In this document: positions 22,057 through 29,570 of the stretch, piece by piece
Layout: the number at the start of each line of letters is the position of its first letter
Position numbering within the stretch: the first letter of the stretch is position 1
Origin: Prevotellaceae bacterium
GTDB lineage: Bacteria; Bacteroidota; Bacteroidia; Bacteroidales; Bacteroidaceae
DNA length: 30,524 nt
NCBI GenBank assembly: GCA_021153165.1
Contig: JAGKTZ010000017.1
Coordinates: 1-30,524, forward strand
Reading direction: 5' to 3'
Notes under the pieces: model-generated
Seen by the model: the letters and a program-made list of their open reading frames with translations, nothing else
Told to the model about the DNA's origin: nothing
Databases searched by the model: none
Position numbers and translations under genes: made by a program

Positions 22057-22524
22057 ATGGCAAAGCAACAAGTTAAGACAACTCCACAATCCTATCGTAA
22101 TCGCTTAGCTTTGAAGCGGTCGGACGAGCTGTTTGTCAGGATAATGAACAAACTCAGCATTGGCAAATTATATCGTAATCCCAACTACACCAGCCGCATG
22201 CTGGCTCAGGAACTCGGGTGCGACACACGCCACATCGCAGCATCTGTAGCGGTGCATACCAATGGCGGCAATTTTCGTATGCTGATCAACTCTTTGAAAT
22301 TGCGTGAAGCATGCCGATTGCTTAAGAGCAAGAAGCACGCAGGATATTCCGTCGAGGAGATTGGACTGAGCGCTGGATTTGCGTCGCGTCAAGCCTTCTA
22401 TGTCGCTTTCCACAGAAAATACAATGTCACGCCCCGCGAGTTCAGACAAGAGGTACAAGCGCAAGCAAGTGCCGCCGAAATTGAAGAAAATGACCCAGCC
22501 CCCTGCTGTGAGGGTGATAGATAG
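22057..22524 (+). CDS. Stand-alone AraC-type helix-turn-helix regulator
   Basis: This small cytoplasmic DNA-binding protein has 155 residues. The AraC/XylS C-terminal double HTH spans residues about 35-130: the first helix pair lies around YTSRMLAQELGCDTRHI, and the second around YSVEEIGLSAGFASRQAFYVAFHRKYNVTPREF (in two parts), ending with the typical TPREFR. There is no separate ligand-binding domain, as is common in Bacteroidota. The gene lies 142 bp ahead of the cysteine desulfidase gene on the same strand, so it could be its local regulator; that is inference. Confidence 0.88.
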   Translation: MAKQQVKTTPQSYRNRLALKRSDELFVRIMNKLSIGKLYRNPNYTSRMLAQELGCDTRHIAASVAVHTNGGNFRMLINSLKLREACRLLKSKKHAGYSVEEIGLSAGFASRQAFYVAFHRKYNVTPREFRQEVQAQASAAEIEENDPAPCCEGDR

Positions 22525-22666
22525 GTGATGGTGAGATAGGAGCAAGCGAATGAGGAGAAGCGTGTGAGTCCTTCGCATCAAGAGGCGGCCCCAGTCATCC
22601 CCGACCACGTAAGCCTACTGTATAGAGAAGTGAACCCACTACTTACAATAACATAATTAAGATAAA

Positions 22667-23992
22667 ATGGCAAACAATAATACCCAATATACCCCTTTGA
22701 CAGACCAGCAAAGACAACAAATCATTGCACTCGTCAAGCAGCAAGTCATACCAGCCATGGGATGCACCGAACCTATTTGTGTCGCATTGGCTGTGGCCAG
22801 AGCGACCGAGGAACTTGGCGCTCGCCCCGAGCGTATCAAAGTCCTGCTTAGTGCTAATATCCTGAAAAATGCAATGGGTGTCGGTATACCTGGCACAGGT
22901 ATGGTGGGCTTGCCCATAGCTATCGCATTGGGGGCTACTATTGGTAGATCTTCTTACGGCCTTGAAGTGCTGAAAGACTGTAGTCCAGAGGCTGTCGAGG
23001 CAGGCAAGGAATATATCAGCCAGGGGCGCATTGATATTCAGCACAAGGAAGATGCACCTGAGAAACTCTATGTCGAGGTACACGCCTACGGTGCTGATGA
23101 TACGCATGCTTGTGTCATCATTTCTCAAAGACATACACAATATATATATATAGAAAACAATGGACAGGTGGTGATGGACCAGCGTCATGGTGGAACTTCG
23201 GCTGCCACCGGTCAAGGCACTGCAGAAGTCGAACTCACCCTGCGCCGTGTGTATGACTTTGCTACCACCACACCATTGGCAGATATCGAATTTATCAACG
23301 ACGCGGCACGACTCAACCTGGCCGCCGCTCAGCAATCCCTCGAGGGCAACTACGGCCACGGCTTGGGCAAGACGCTCTCACGACCCTTGGGTCGCGGCAT
23401 CATGGGCGAAAGTATTTTCTCAAAAGTCTTGTCAAGCACAGGGCTGGCATGCGATGCACGTATGGCTGGTGCCATGATTCCTGTGATGAGCAATTCGGGC
23501 AGTGGCAATCAGGGCATTTGTGCCACAAATCCTGTCGTCGTTTTTGCCAGGGAGAATCACAACACTGCCGAAGAGACTACACGCGCACTACTATTGAGTC
23601 ACCTCACTGCCATCTACATCAAGCAACAATTGGGCACACTCTCAGCCCTCTGCGGTTGTGTCGTAGCAGCCACTGGTTCTAGTTGTGGCATCACCTATCT
23701 GATGGGCGGCAATTTCGAGCAAATCACCTTTGCGGTCAAGAATATGATCGCTAATCTCACCGGAATGATATGCGATGGAGCCAAGCCTAGTTGTGCGCTC
23801 AAGGTTACCTCGGGTGTCAGCACAGCCGTCTTGTCGGCCATGTTGGCTATGCAGGGCAATTGTGTCAGTGCAGTCGAGGGCATCATCGACGAGGATGTCG
23901 AACAGAGCATACGCAACCTCGTAGCCATTGGTTCGGATTCGATGAACGAGACCGATCGCAAGGTGCTCGACATCATGACGCACAAGTGCTAG
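22667..23992 (+). CDS. cyuA: L-cysteine desulfidase family protein (CyuA/CdsB, UPF0597)
   Basis: This 441-residue cytoplasmic enzyme belongs to the family that uses an oxygen-sensitive iron-sulfur cluster to split L-cysteine into pyruvate, ammonia and hydrogen sulfide. Conserved segments are visible: PAMGCTEPICVALAVA with C33, GSGNQGICATNPV in the middle, CGCVVAATGSSCGI with C329 and C331, and CDGAKPSC with C369 and C376, whose seven-residue spacing matches cluster-ligand cysteines known in this family. Serine dehydratase is the related alternative. No cysteine transporter follows in the window. The next gene lies almost 600 bp away behind several hairpins. Confidence 0.87.
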   Translation: MANNNTQYTPLTDQQRQQIIALVKQQVIPAMGCTEPICVALAVARATEELGARPERIKVLLSANILKNAMGVGIPGTGMVGLPIAIALGATIGRSSYGLEVLKDCSPEAVEAGKEYISQGRIDIQHKEDAPEKLYVEVHAYGADDTHACVIISQRHTQYIYIENNGQVVMDQRHGGTSAATGQGTAEVELTLRRVYDFATTTPLADIEFINDAARLNLAAAQQSLEGNYGHGLGKTLSRPLGRGIMGESIFSKVLSSTGLACDARMAGAMIPVMSNSGSGNQGICATNPVVVFARENHNTAEETTRALLLSHLTAIYIKQQLGTLSALCGCVVAATGSSCGITYLMGGNFEQITFAVKNMIANLTGMICDGAKPSCALKVTSGVSTAVLSAMLAMQGNCVSAVEGIIDEDVEQSIRNLVAIGSDSMNETDRKVLDIMTHKC

Positions 23993-24116
23993 GGTAGGGG
24001 ACGAAGACTATTCGCAAGGGCGCATGTATTAATGTATGGTTTCACGCCACCGAGTTTTAGTATTTTTTAGGAAAGTTTAAGGCTTCGTAAGTATTTGGTC
24101 AAGCCTTTTGCAAAAA

Positions 24117-24219
24117 ATATAAGACCTTTTTCAAAAAAAGTCTAGGGAAATTTCAATAAACCCTAGACTTTTTTTCAACGAGACGGCGCAAAATTTTCAC
24201 TAGAATTAGACTTTTTTTG
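24117..24219. repeat. Decayed copy 3 of the inverted-repeat element
   Basis: Read on the minus strand, this stretch shows AAAAAAAGTC (24210-24219), then one 21-bp unit (24176-24196) that matches the units of copies 1 and 2 at about 18 of 21 positions, then AAAAAAAGTCT, and finally CTTTTTTT and AAAAAGGTCTT. The order of parts is the same as in copies 1 and 2, but only one unit remains and the arms have diverged. Confidence 0.5.
24133..24175 (+). terminator. Terminator downstream of the cysteine desulfidase gene
   Basis: AAAAAAAGTCTAGGG (24133-24147) and CCCTAGACTTTTTTT (24161-24175) are perfectly complementary over 15 bp with a 13-nt loop, with A and T tracts for both directions. Confidence 0.85.
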
Positions 24220-24477
24220 CGAGAAATAGAGAAAAGAAAAAGGGAATTGTCCGTGTTCAGGCAATTCCCCACTTTTGTATCACAAAGATACAATATTTTT
24301 TGCAGAAATGCAAATGCATTTTAACAGACATTAAGGAAATGTTTCACAGGGAATCCGTCGAAAGTTCACACCATTGACGCCCAGTTTCCACCCCCAATAC
24401 CATGCAGCACGAGCTCTCAATGTAATCTTAAAAAGTTAAATAACATTATATTGACCTACAGATTCAAATCTTTTTAG

Positions 24478-24485
24478 TACTTTTG
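24478..24485 (+). promoter_or_regulatory. Putative promoter of the subtilisin-like gene, -7 box
   Basis: TACTTTTG matches TAnnTTTG. TTGA at 24451-24454 is a possible but distant -33 box (about 24-bp spacer). The start would be near 24491, just before a leader hairpin. Confidence 0.55.
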
Positions 24486-24496
24486 CAATAAATTTT

Positions 24497-24532
24497 AAAG
24501 CAGATTGAAGAAAATATACCTCAGTCTGCTTT
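24497..24532 (+). promoter_or_regulatory. 5' leader hairpin of the subtilisin-like gene
   Basis: AAAGCAGATTGA (24497-24508) pairs with TCAGTCTGCTTT (24521-24532) over 12 bp including one G-U pair, with a 12-nt loop. It would form the very 5' end of the mRNA, about 50 nt ahead of the start codon. There is no U tract directly after, so it looks more like an mRNA-stability or regulatory structure than a terminator. Confidence 0.55.
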
Positions 24533-24582
24533 CAATTTGTAAGAATTAGCATTCATAATATCATACATCGTTCATCCCCTTT

Positions 24583-26715
24583 ATGAAAAAAAGATTTATT
24601 CCTCTTTTCATTTGTGCGGCAGGGATAGTCACTCCTGCTTCTGCGCAAATCGTGTTGAACACCAACAAGAAAATGGACGCACAGGCCAATCAAGCTTTGA
24701 TTGAAGTGCGACAGGCTTCACGCGGCCTTGATGGCAAGACTGCAGCTGTAGCCGAAGTAAAGGATTATATCATCAACTGTACCGACAGCGAGGGTGTAGC
24801 ACAGACTATCACTGCGGCAGGCTACACAGCTACTGTGATCAGTAGTAACACCATTACAGCAAGTGTGCCAGTGGACTATCTGGGCGTGCTGTCAGAAATG
24901 CCTCAAGTGACGTATATCAGCTCTAGCGTACAACATCAGCCCTTTATGGCTGGAACGCGTGCAGAAGTCAAGGCTGACAAGGTGCACAATGGTACAGATC
25001 TGGAGACACCCTATACTGGCAAAGGCGTCATCGTCGGTGTGATCGATCAAAGCTTCGAATTCAAGCACGGCTCATTCCTCGACGCTGACGGCAACTCGCG
25101 TGTGAAGGCCGTGTGGAACAGAAAGAATGCGGGTTCAAAACCTACGACTGTCATCCCAACTGGCGGCGACGGCTTCAGCTCTAGCCATGCCACACACGTC
25201 ACTACTATTGCAGCCGGTAGTAAGATTGATGGCTTTGATGTCTATGGTATAGCTCCCGAGGCAGATCTCATTATGATTCCATCGAGCTTTAAAAGTGCAG
25301 AAGTGCTTGAAGTGACAAAATACATCAGCGAATTTGCTGCTGGCGAGGGCAAACCCTACGTCATCAATATGAGTTTTGGTTCGATGGTCGGTCCACATGA
25401 CGGTAAGACACCCTATTGTTCAAGCATGAACGACTACTGCAAGGCAGGCGGTATCCTGGTCGCTGCGATGGGTAATGATGGTGATAAGAAACTGCACACG
25501 AGCTACGAATTTACAGAAGATGCTCAGACCATCAATCTCTATGTCAAGAATGTCAAGGCTGACGGCACCCCCTACAACTCTTACTATGTAGATATGTGGA
25601 ACACTGCAGCTGATGGACAGCAACACTTCTCTGTGCGTCCATTCGTTTACAATACGGCTAATAAGCAAAAGGACTATAAGACCGACGACTTCTGGAAAAA
25701 GTGTGGTAGCACTGTGGGCGAAATCGCACAATATAATATGAAGGAGCACTACACCTTTTCAATCAATGCCAGCGTGATGAACGGCGGTGACAGCAAATTG
25801 ATCTTTGGTATCGAGGTGACTGGTTTCAAGGGTAGTTCTTTCCACGCTTGGTGCAATGATGGCGGTGGCGAGTTCTACAAACCCATCGGATCACCCTCAG
25901 CCGCTACAGGCGACAATAAGTATTGTGTAGGCGAAGGTGCAGCGACTATCCCCCTCGCTATTGCTGTGGGATCGTATAATGGCAACAACGGCACATTCGT
26001 TAGTCTTGTCGATAGCAGGACTTATAGCATGAGCTCGGGTTCCAAGGGCGCTATCTCTAACTTCAGCAATATTGGTCCCTATCTGGGTGATGCTGTCAAG
26101 CCTATGATTGTTGCACCCGGTTCGGTCATCTCTGCTGGATACAACAGTTATGCCGCAGACTTCTCGAAAAGCAATGTTGCCCTGACCGCAAAGCAAAAAG
26201 TAGGCCTCAAGGAATACTATTACGGCGTGATGAGTGGTACATCTATGGCGACCCCAGTCGTGACTGGTACGATCGCACTTTGGCTTGAAGCCAACCCAGA
26301 ACTCTCGCCCAAGGATATTGAAAATATATTTAAGGAAACAGCACGCAAGGACGGCGCTACAGGTTTTACTCCAACCAACGAAAAGCGTGGCTATGGCAAA
26401 ATTGATGCTTACGAGGGCTTGAAGAAGGCTATACAATATACCGAAGTCGGTGTGAACGATGTCTTCAATAGCGAGACGCCAATCACATTGTTGAAGCAAG
26501 CTGATGAGTGGCGCGTGCTCTTTGGTTCAAACGAAAGTTATGCAGATATCGCTGTTTATACTACAAGCGGTCGCAAGGTGCTCTCTCAGTATCATGAAGA
26601 CATCCGTCGTGGTGACGAAGCAACTGTTTCGCTCAGCGGACTCGAACCTGGTGTATACGTTATCAAAATCAATACTACTGCCAACTCTACAACACGAAAG
26701 GTGGTAGTGAAGTAA
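24583..26715 (+). CDS. Secreted subtilisin-like (S8) serine protease with C-terminal sorting domain
   Basis: This 710-residue exported protease starts with a signal peptide (MKKRFIPLFICAAGIVTPASA). An I9-like propeptide region follows (about 55-118), then the S8 domain: catalytic D155 in GVIDQSFEF, H202 in SSHATHVTTIAAG (where family members usually read HGTHVAGI), oxyanion N298 in AAMGND, and nucleophile S554 in GTSMATPVVTG. An insertion of about 150 residues separates the oxyanion loop from the serine motif. The last 80 residues end in GVYVIKINTT and RKVVVK, the pattern of the type IX secretion C-terminal sorting domain, implying surface or extracellular delivery. It is monocistronic, with its own promoter and terminator. 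Confidence 0.93.
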   Translation: MKKRFIPLFICAAGIVTPASAQIVLNTNKKMDAQANQALIEVRQASRGLDGKTAAVAEVKDYIINCTDSEGVAQTITAAGYTATVISSNTITASVPVDYLGVLSEMPQVTYISSSVQHQPFMAGTRAEVKADKVHNGTDLETPYTGKGVIVGVIDQSFEFKHGSFLDADGNSRVKAVWNRKNAGSKPTTVIPTGGDGFSSSHATHVTTIAAGSKIDGFDVYGIAPEADLIMIPSSFKSAEVLEVTKYISEFAAGEGKPYVINMSFGSMVGPHDGKTPYCSSMNDYCKAGGILVAAMGNDGDKKLHTSYEFTEDAQTINLYVKNVKADGTPYNSYYVDMWNTAADGQQHFSVRPFVYNTANKQKDYKTDDFWKKCGSTVGEIAQYNMKEHYTFSINASVMNGGDSKLIFGIEVTGFKGSSFHAWCNDGGGEFYKPIGSPSAATGDNKYCVGEGAATIPLAIAVGSYNGNNGTFVSLVDSRTYSMSSGSKGAISNFSNIGPYLGDAVKPMIVAPGSVISAGYNSYAADFSKSNVALTAKQKVGLKEYYYGVMSGTSMATPVVTGTIALWLEANPELSPKDIENIFKETARKDGATGFTPTNEKRGYGKIDAYEGLKKAIQYTEVGVNDVFNSETPITLLKQADEWRVLFGSNESYADIAVYTTSGRKVLSQYHEDIRRGDEATVSLSGLEPGVYVIKINTTANSTTRKVVVK

Positions 26716-26767
26716 AAAGAAAAGAAACTTCATTCGTCGCATATACCAGCGACAATAGACAGACCAT

Positions 26768-26804
26768 AAGCATTCCATCAATTAAATGGTGGGATGCTTT
26801 TTTT
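26768..26804 (+). terminator. Terminator of the subtilisin-like gene
   Basis: AAGCATTCCA (26768-26777) and TGGGATGCTT (26790-26799) form a 10-bp stem with one G-U pair, followed by a T tract, 53 bp past the stop codon. Confidence 0.85.
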
Positions 26805-26985
26805 AGTTCGTCATCTCATCTCGTTTCATGCATCCACAACTTTCTATGCAAACCCAGCGTGTGCCAAAGAAGCGAGGCTTGGTTCAACGGGGTAGAAAGA
26901 CCTTGTGAGTGGTTATCGGTAGATTGTCAAAGTGCGAGCATAGCTTCTGCTCTCCTTGTCGTATAAAAGTATTTGGAAATGTATA
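26805..26985. other. Intergenic region before the pepT 3' hairpin
   Basis: These 181 bp between the protease terminator and the hairpin at 26986 contain no credible reading frame, RNA gene or repeat that I can recognise. Confidence 0.5.
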
Positions 26986-27027
26986 AGGTCCGAGATGGTC
27001 TGTATCTACAGATACCACCTCGGACCT
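26986..27027 (-). terminator. Long hairpin 3' of pepT (terminator-like)
   Basis: AGGTCCGAG pairs with CTCGGACCT, TGGT with ACCA and CTGTA with TACAG, giving an almost continuous 18-bp stem with one mismatch and a 2-nt bulge, and a minimal TC loop. On the minus strand it is followed by TTATACATTT, a poor U tract. It begins 38 nt after the pepT stop codon. Confidence 0.55.
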
Positions 27028-27064
27028 CAGTGCGCCTTAGCAGTTATGCATCAAATGGATGACT

Positions 27065-28288
27065 TTATCTCTTAGCCACCAGTTCGCAGATTTTCACAAC
27101 GACCTGGCACGCCTTTTCCAGATTAGGGATAGGCAGGAATTCGTGTGGGCCGTGGAAGTTGAGGCCTCCGGCAAAGATGTTAGGACAGGGCAGACCCTTG
27201 AATGAGAGCTGTGCTCCGTCGGTACCACCACGGATGGCGCGAACGCGGGGAGTGATGTCAAGGGCACGCATGGCTTCGGTGGCGATATCGATGATATGCA
27301 TCACGGGTTCGACTTGCTCGCGCATATTATAGTATTGGTCCTTCAGTTCCACGGCTACGACGCCCTGGCCATACTTTTGGTTCATCAATTCGCCGAGGGC
27401 GGTGACATAGGCTTTGCGCGCTTCGAACTTGGTGCGGTCGTGATCGCGAATGATGTAGGTGAGCGATGCATGCTCTACACCTCCCTGCATATCGAGCAAG
27501 TGGTAGAAGCCCTCGTATTCGGTAGTGCATTCAGGAGTCTGCTCAACGGGCATCATTGCCGCCATCTCGGCAGCCACGCGTGCTGCATTGATCATCTTGC
27601 CCTTGGCATAGCCGGGGTGAACACTAACCCCTGTCACCTTGATCTGTGCTGCCGCGGCATTGAAGTTTTCAAATTCCAATTCTCCTAGTTCGCCGCCGTC
27701 CATAGTGTAAGCCCACTGGCAACCGAACTTTTCCACATCGAATTTGTGTGCGCCGAGTCCTATCTCCTCGTCCGGATTGAATGCCACACGGATACGGCCG
27801 TGCTTCACCTCGGGGTGCGCTTTGAGATAGACCATGGCTTGTACGATTTCGGCAATGCCCGCCTTGTCATCGGCTCCGAGCAAAGTGTGGCCGTCGGTCA
27901 CGATGAGGTCTTCGCCCACGTGGTCGAGAAGTTCGGGAAACTTTTTCGTTGTGGTCACGATGCCAGCCTCTGCATCGAGCACGAGGTCTGAGCCATCATA
28001 ATTCTGGATGATACGAGGGCAGACGTTGGCTCCAGAGCAGTCGGGGCTAGTATCCATGTGGGCGATGAAACCAACGGTGGGAATATCGCCATCAACATTG
28101 GCGGGCAGTGTGGCATAGAGGTAGCCATGCTCGTCCAGTTCCACTTCTTCGAGGCCAATCTCCTCGAGTTCTTGCTTCAGGTAGCGCGCCAAGTCCCATT
28201 GTTTGTCGGTGCTAGGCGTTTTACCTGTTTCGTCAGCCGACTGTGTGTCAAAGCTGACGTACTTCAAAAATCTTTCTACTATATTCAT
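27065..28288 (-). CDS. pepT: Peptidase T (tripeptide aminopeptidase)
   Basis: This M20-family cytoplasmic zinc aminopeptidase releases N-terminal residues from tripeptides. It has 407 residues, the usual PepT length. Zinc ligands and catalytic residues are visible: H77 and D79 in FIAHMDTS, D140 in LLGADDKAG, E174/E175 in NPDEEIG, D197 in YTMDGG and the histidine in NFHGPHEF near residue 380. The dimerisation/lid domain lies at about 210-320. It has its own promoter and ends before a long hairpin. It would complete breakdown of peptides imported after extracellular proteolysis. Confidence 0.97.
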   Translation of the reverse strand: MNIVERFLKYVSFDTQSADETGKTPSTDKQWDLARYLKQELEEIGLEEVELDEHGYLYATLPANVDGDIPTVGFIAHMDTSPDCSGANVCPRIIQNYDGSDLVLDAEAGIVTTTKKFPELLDHVGEDLIVTDGHTLLGADDKAGIAEIVQAMVYLKAHPEVKHGRIRVAFNPDEEIGLGAHKFDVEKFGCQWAYTMDGGELGELEFENFNAAAAQIKVTGVSVHPGYAKGKMINAARVAAEMAAMMPVEQTPECTTEYEGFYHLLDMQGGVEHASLTYIIRDHDRTKFEARKAYVTALGELMNQKYGQGVVAVELKDQYYNMREQVEPVMHIIDIATEAMRALDITPRVRAIRGGTDGAQLSFKGLPCPNIFAGGLNFHGPHEFLPIPNLEKACQVVVKICELVAKR

Positions 28289-28317
28289 ACTTTTATTGTT
28301 ATTTATTTTCTAGAAAG

Positions 28318-28348
28318 CAAACTTACGCAAAAATATTTAGATAACAAA
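28318..28348 (-). promoter_or_regulatory. pepT promoter
   Basis: On the minus strand TTTG (28345-28348), a 19-bp spacer and TAAGTTTG (28318-28325) form a complete Bacteroidota promoter with a leader of about 24 nt. A second -7-like box, TATTTTTG, lies at 28328-28335. The -33 box overlaps the T tract of the upstream operon's terminator. Confidence 0.75.
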
Positions 28349-28392
28349 CAAAAAATCCGCTTATAGTCAGTCTTTCGACAAACGATAAGCGG
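28346..28392 (-). terminator. Terminator of the DUF3276-DUF5606 operon
   Basis: CCGCTTAT (28357-28364) pairs with ATAAGCGG (28385-28392) over 8 bp; on the minus strand the stem is followed by ATTTTTTGTTTG. It lies 31 bp after the DUF5606 stop codon. Confidence 0.8.
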
Positions 28393-28423
28393 TGTATTTC
28401 ATTTGAGACCGTATTGGTGCAAC

Positions 28424-28849
28424 TTATTCAGCAGATTCTGTCTCTTCGGTTTCTTCTTCTGCAAAATCAGTGTATCCAGCCTCAACCAAGATGTTGTACC
28501 ATTGAATCAATTTCTTGACATCACTGGGATAGATACGATCTGTATCACAATTGGGGAGCACTTCTTCAAGGTAAGCAAAGAGTTCTTCTTTAGAAGCCTT
28601 GCGAGGGTCAAGGGCTACTTTGGCACCATTTTCCTTTTGCTTCATATTTTCGAACACTTGCATCAAAGGCATATCTTCGTCCATAGTATACATCGATACG
28701 TCGCGAAGTGATGTCACGCGGTCACGATTGCCAGCAGGTACCCTTTTCTTTGTTTCGTCGAGCGTTTCCAAAATCAAATTACCATTACCTTGCGCTAAAA
28801 GGCGGAACAAACCGGGCTTGCCGGAGATAGACAAAATTGTTTCTTTCAT
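28424..28849 (-). CDS. DUF5606 family protein
   Basis: This 141-residue cytoplasmic protein is of the Bacteroidota-specific family DUF5606, function unknown. The conserved N-terminus (ILSISGKPGLFRLLAQGNGN) forms a small beta domain, followed by KKRVPAG and SLRDVSMYT, a helical middle with EELFAYLEEVLPNCDTDRIY and DVKKLIQWYNILVEAGYTDF in the C-terminal part, and an acidic tail (about 129-141). It lies 53 bp after the DUF3276 gene with no promoter box between, so the two are probably co-transcribed. Confidence 0.88.
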   Translation of the reverse strand: MKETILSISGKPGLFRLLAQGNGNLILETLDETKKRVPAGNRDRVTSLRDVSMYTMDEDMPLMQVFENMKQKENGAKVALDPRKASKEELFAYLEEVLPNCDTDRIYPSDVKKLIQWYNILVEAGYTDFAEEETEETESAE

Positions 28850-28902
28850 TGTATATATATGCTATTATTGAATTGCTATTTGAATACAGTCTAATGCACT
28901 TT

Positions 28903-29322
28903 TCAGAAAGTTACATCAAACTTGAAATCGCTTTCCGAAAGAGGCTTTTCGCCTTCGCTGTCGACATAGAGCGTCTCGGCCGCTGCGCCTTCTTCGAGCT
29001 TGTGCTCATCGCGGTGGTAGTGGTGACGGCGAGAGGGTTCGGGACTATTTTCCATTGTATAGTCTACTGCTGCGCCAAGAGCGGCGGTGAAGCGTTCCAA
29101 ATCCTCGCGATAGAGGAATATCTTATGCTTTTCATATTTAGGAGGCATTTCTTCGTTGCCTGCTTCACGGATTTTCTTGCTTTCAGTGATCGAGAGATAA
29201 TACTCGTTGTGTCGGTCGCGCTTCACATCGATATAGTAAACACGCTTGCCCGCCTTGACCGTTCTGGAAAAGAGGATGTCATTTTCCATACGCTCTTTCA
29301 TCAAATCATTGTTTCCTTCCAT
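28903..29322 (-). CDS. PUR-alpha-like nucleic-acid-binding protein (DUF3276)
   Basis: This 139-residue protein belongs to the bacterial PUR family (DUF3276), which adopts the PUR-repeat fold and binds single-stranded DNA or RNA in characterised relatives such as Borrelia BpuR. The repeat core is residues about 14-85: ILFSRTVKAGKRVYYIDVKR, YYLSITESKK and KHKIFLYREDLERFTAALG. A His/Arg-rich patch (SRRHHYHRDEHK near residue 97) and an acidic C-terminus follow. The start is ambiguous (Met1, Met8 or Met12). It is divergent from nusB, a transcription antitermination factor. Confidence 0.88.
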   Translation of the reverse strand: MEGNNDLMKERMENDILFSRTVKAGKRVYYIDVKRDRHNEYYLSITESKKIREAGNEEMPPKYEKHKIFLYREDLERFTAALGAAVDYTMENSPEPSRRHHYHRDEHKLEEGAAAETLYVDSEGEKPLSESDFKFDVTF

Positions 29323-29478
29323 TGTTTATTTATTATAAGTTAATTTTAGAAAACTCCTCCCCATCATAAGGGCGAATTTCATCTACGTATTTGTCATAAC
29401 GTCTTGGCAAAATTGCATTATTTTTCTGAGACAGACTAAAAAAAGGAGATAAAAATGAGTTTTCGCCCTATTTTTTTG

Positions 29479-29486
29479 TATTTTTG
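29479..29486 (+). promoter_or_regulatory. Putative nusB promoter, -7 box
   Basis: TATTTTTG fits TAnnTTTG and lies 84 bp ahead of the nusB start codon. The -33 region is T-rich without a clear TTTG at the right spacing. Confidence 0.45.
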
Positions 29487-29570
29487 CCGTGTAAACTCTC
29501 TCAGTGGGATTTTTCAGTGGGAAAATCGCTAACTGCTGAGTGGGAAGAATAACATCAAAAAGCCCAGACG

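Larger units (their letters stand above)
23993..24477. other. Hairpin-rich intergenic region
   Basis: This gap between the desulfidase and protease genes has no credible reading frame. In order it holds a weak hairpin (AAGGCTT near 24080 with AAGCCTT near 24102), the decayed repeat element and strong terminator at 24117-24219, a stem GGGAATTG/CAATTCCC (24242-24269), and a small terminator-like stem TTGTATC/GATACAA with a T tract (24275-24301). From 24302 to 24450 I see nothing recognisable. Confidence 0.6.

Noticed and set aside
24283..24290. TATCTTTG on the minus strand as a promoter
   Set aside because: It matches TAnnTTTG but forms part of a terminator-like stem and faces no gene; the match is expected by chance in AT-rich DNA.
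26986..27027. Possible tRNA or structured RNA gene from the stable hairpin
   Set aside because: It is a single stem without cloverleaf arms, anticodon loop or TTCGA-like motif.
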